Shown: positions 5,625 to 5,626 of the stretch, one piece after another
Numbering within the stretch: the stretch's first letter is position 1
Layout of the letters: each line of letters opens with the position of its first letter
Source: Spirochaetales bacterium
Lineage (GTDB): Bacteria; Spirochaetota; Spirochaetia; SPDA01
Length of the DNA: 5,626 nt
Assembly (NCBI GenBank): GCA_004525155.1
Contig: SPDA01000169.1
Location: 1-5,626, forward strand
Direction: 5' to 3'
The notes under the pieces: model-generated
The model's input: the letters and a program-made list of their open reading frames with translations, nothing else
Database searches by the model: none
Told to the model about the DNA's origin: nothing
Translations under genes and position numbers: made by a program

Positions 5625-5626
5625 GA

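Noticed and set aside
1..5626. tRNA/rRNA genes, CRISPR arrays, insertion sequences or attachment sites
   Set aside because: No cloverleaf-like segment, regularly spaced repeats, transposase motifs or terminal inverted repeats were found; nearly all bases are within coding sequence.

Overview
The window is gene-dense bacterial DNA of moderate GC content with no RNA gene, CRISPR array or insertion sequence that I can see. Taxonomy rests on protein style only. A Spirochaetes-like bacterium (Treponema/Spirochaeta type) is my best guess, because of the combination of a TtcA-type thiolase, a ComFB-domain protein, a DUF503 protein and large outer-membrane-style proteins. This is inference, not something the sequence proves.

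Layout, left to right. (1) Bases 1-1059, minus strand: the N-terminal 353 residues of a large exported, beta-rich protein that runs off the left edge. Its pattern resembles SprA-type outer-membrane proteins. (2) A short divergent control region at about 1060-1153 with candidate promoters for both directions. (3) Bases 1154-3518, plus strand: a tight three-gene unit of an unrecognised helical 309-residue protein, a 378-residue voltage-sensor/HAMP membrane protein, and a 95-residue DUF503 (YlxP-like) protein. Spacings of 8 and 2 nt suggest translational coupling. (4) A 19-nt convergent junction with a weak bulged hairpin. (5) Bases 3538-5624, minus strand, read right to left: the C-terminus of an unidentified protein, a TtcA-like tRNA 2-thiocytidine synthetase overlapping it by 11 nt, a small protein with a YbjN/type III chaperone-like pattern, and a ComFB-domain protein with an unusual C-terminal beta-rich domain.

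The most interesting object is the protein at 2092-3228. It has a complete voltage-sensor domain: S1-S4, an F-x-x-E acidic site in S2, an aspartate in S3, and eight positive charges at every third residue of S4. It lacks an ion-channel pore. The sensor is followed by a transmembrane helix, a roughly 95-residue extracytoplasmic domain, a second transmembrane helix and a HAMP domain. The chain then ends with no kinase, cyclase or methyl-accepting output. This looks like a membrane-potential sensor wired to a signalling relay, with the output supplied by another protein. The co-transcribed 309-residue protein is the obvious candidate partner. A second unusual protein is the ComFB-transthyretin-like fusion at 3538-4230.
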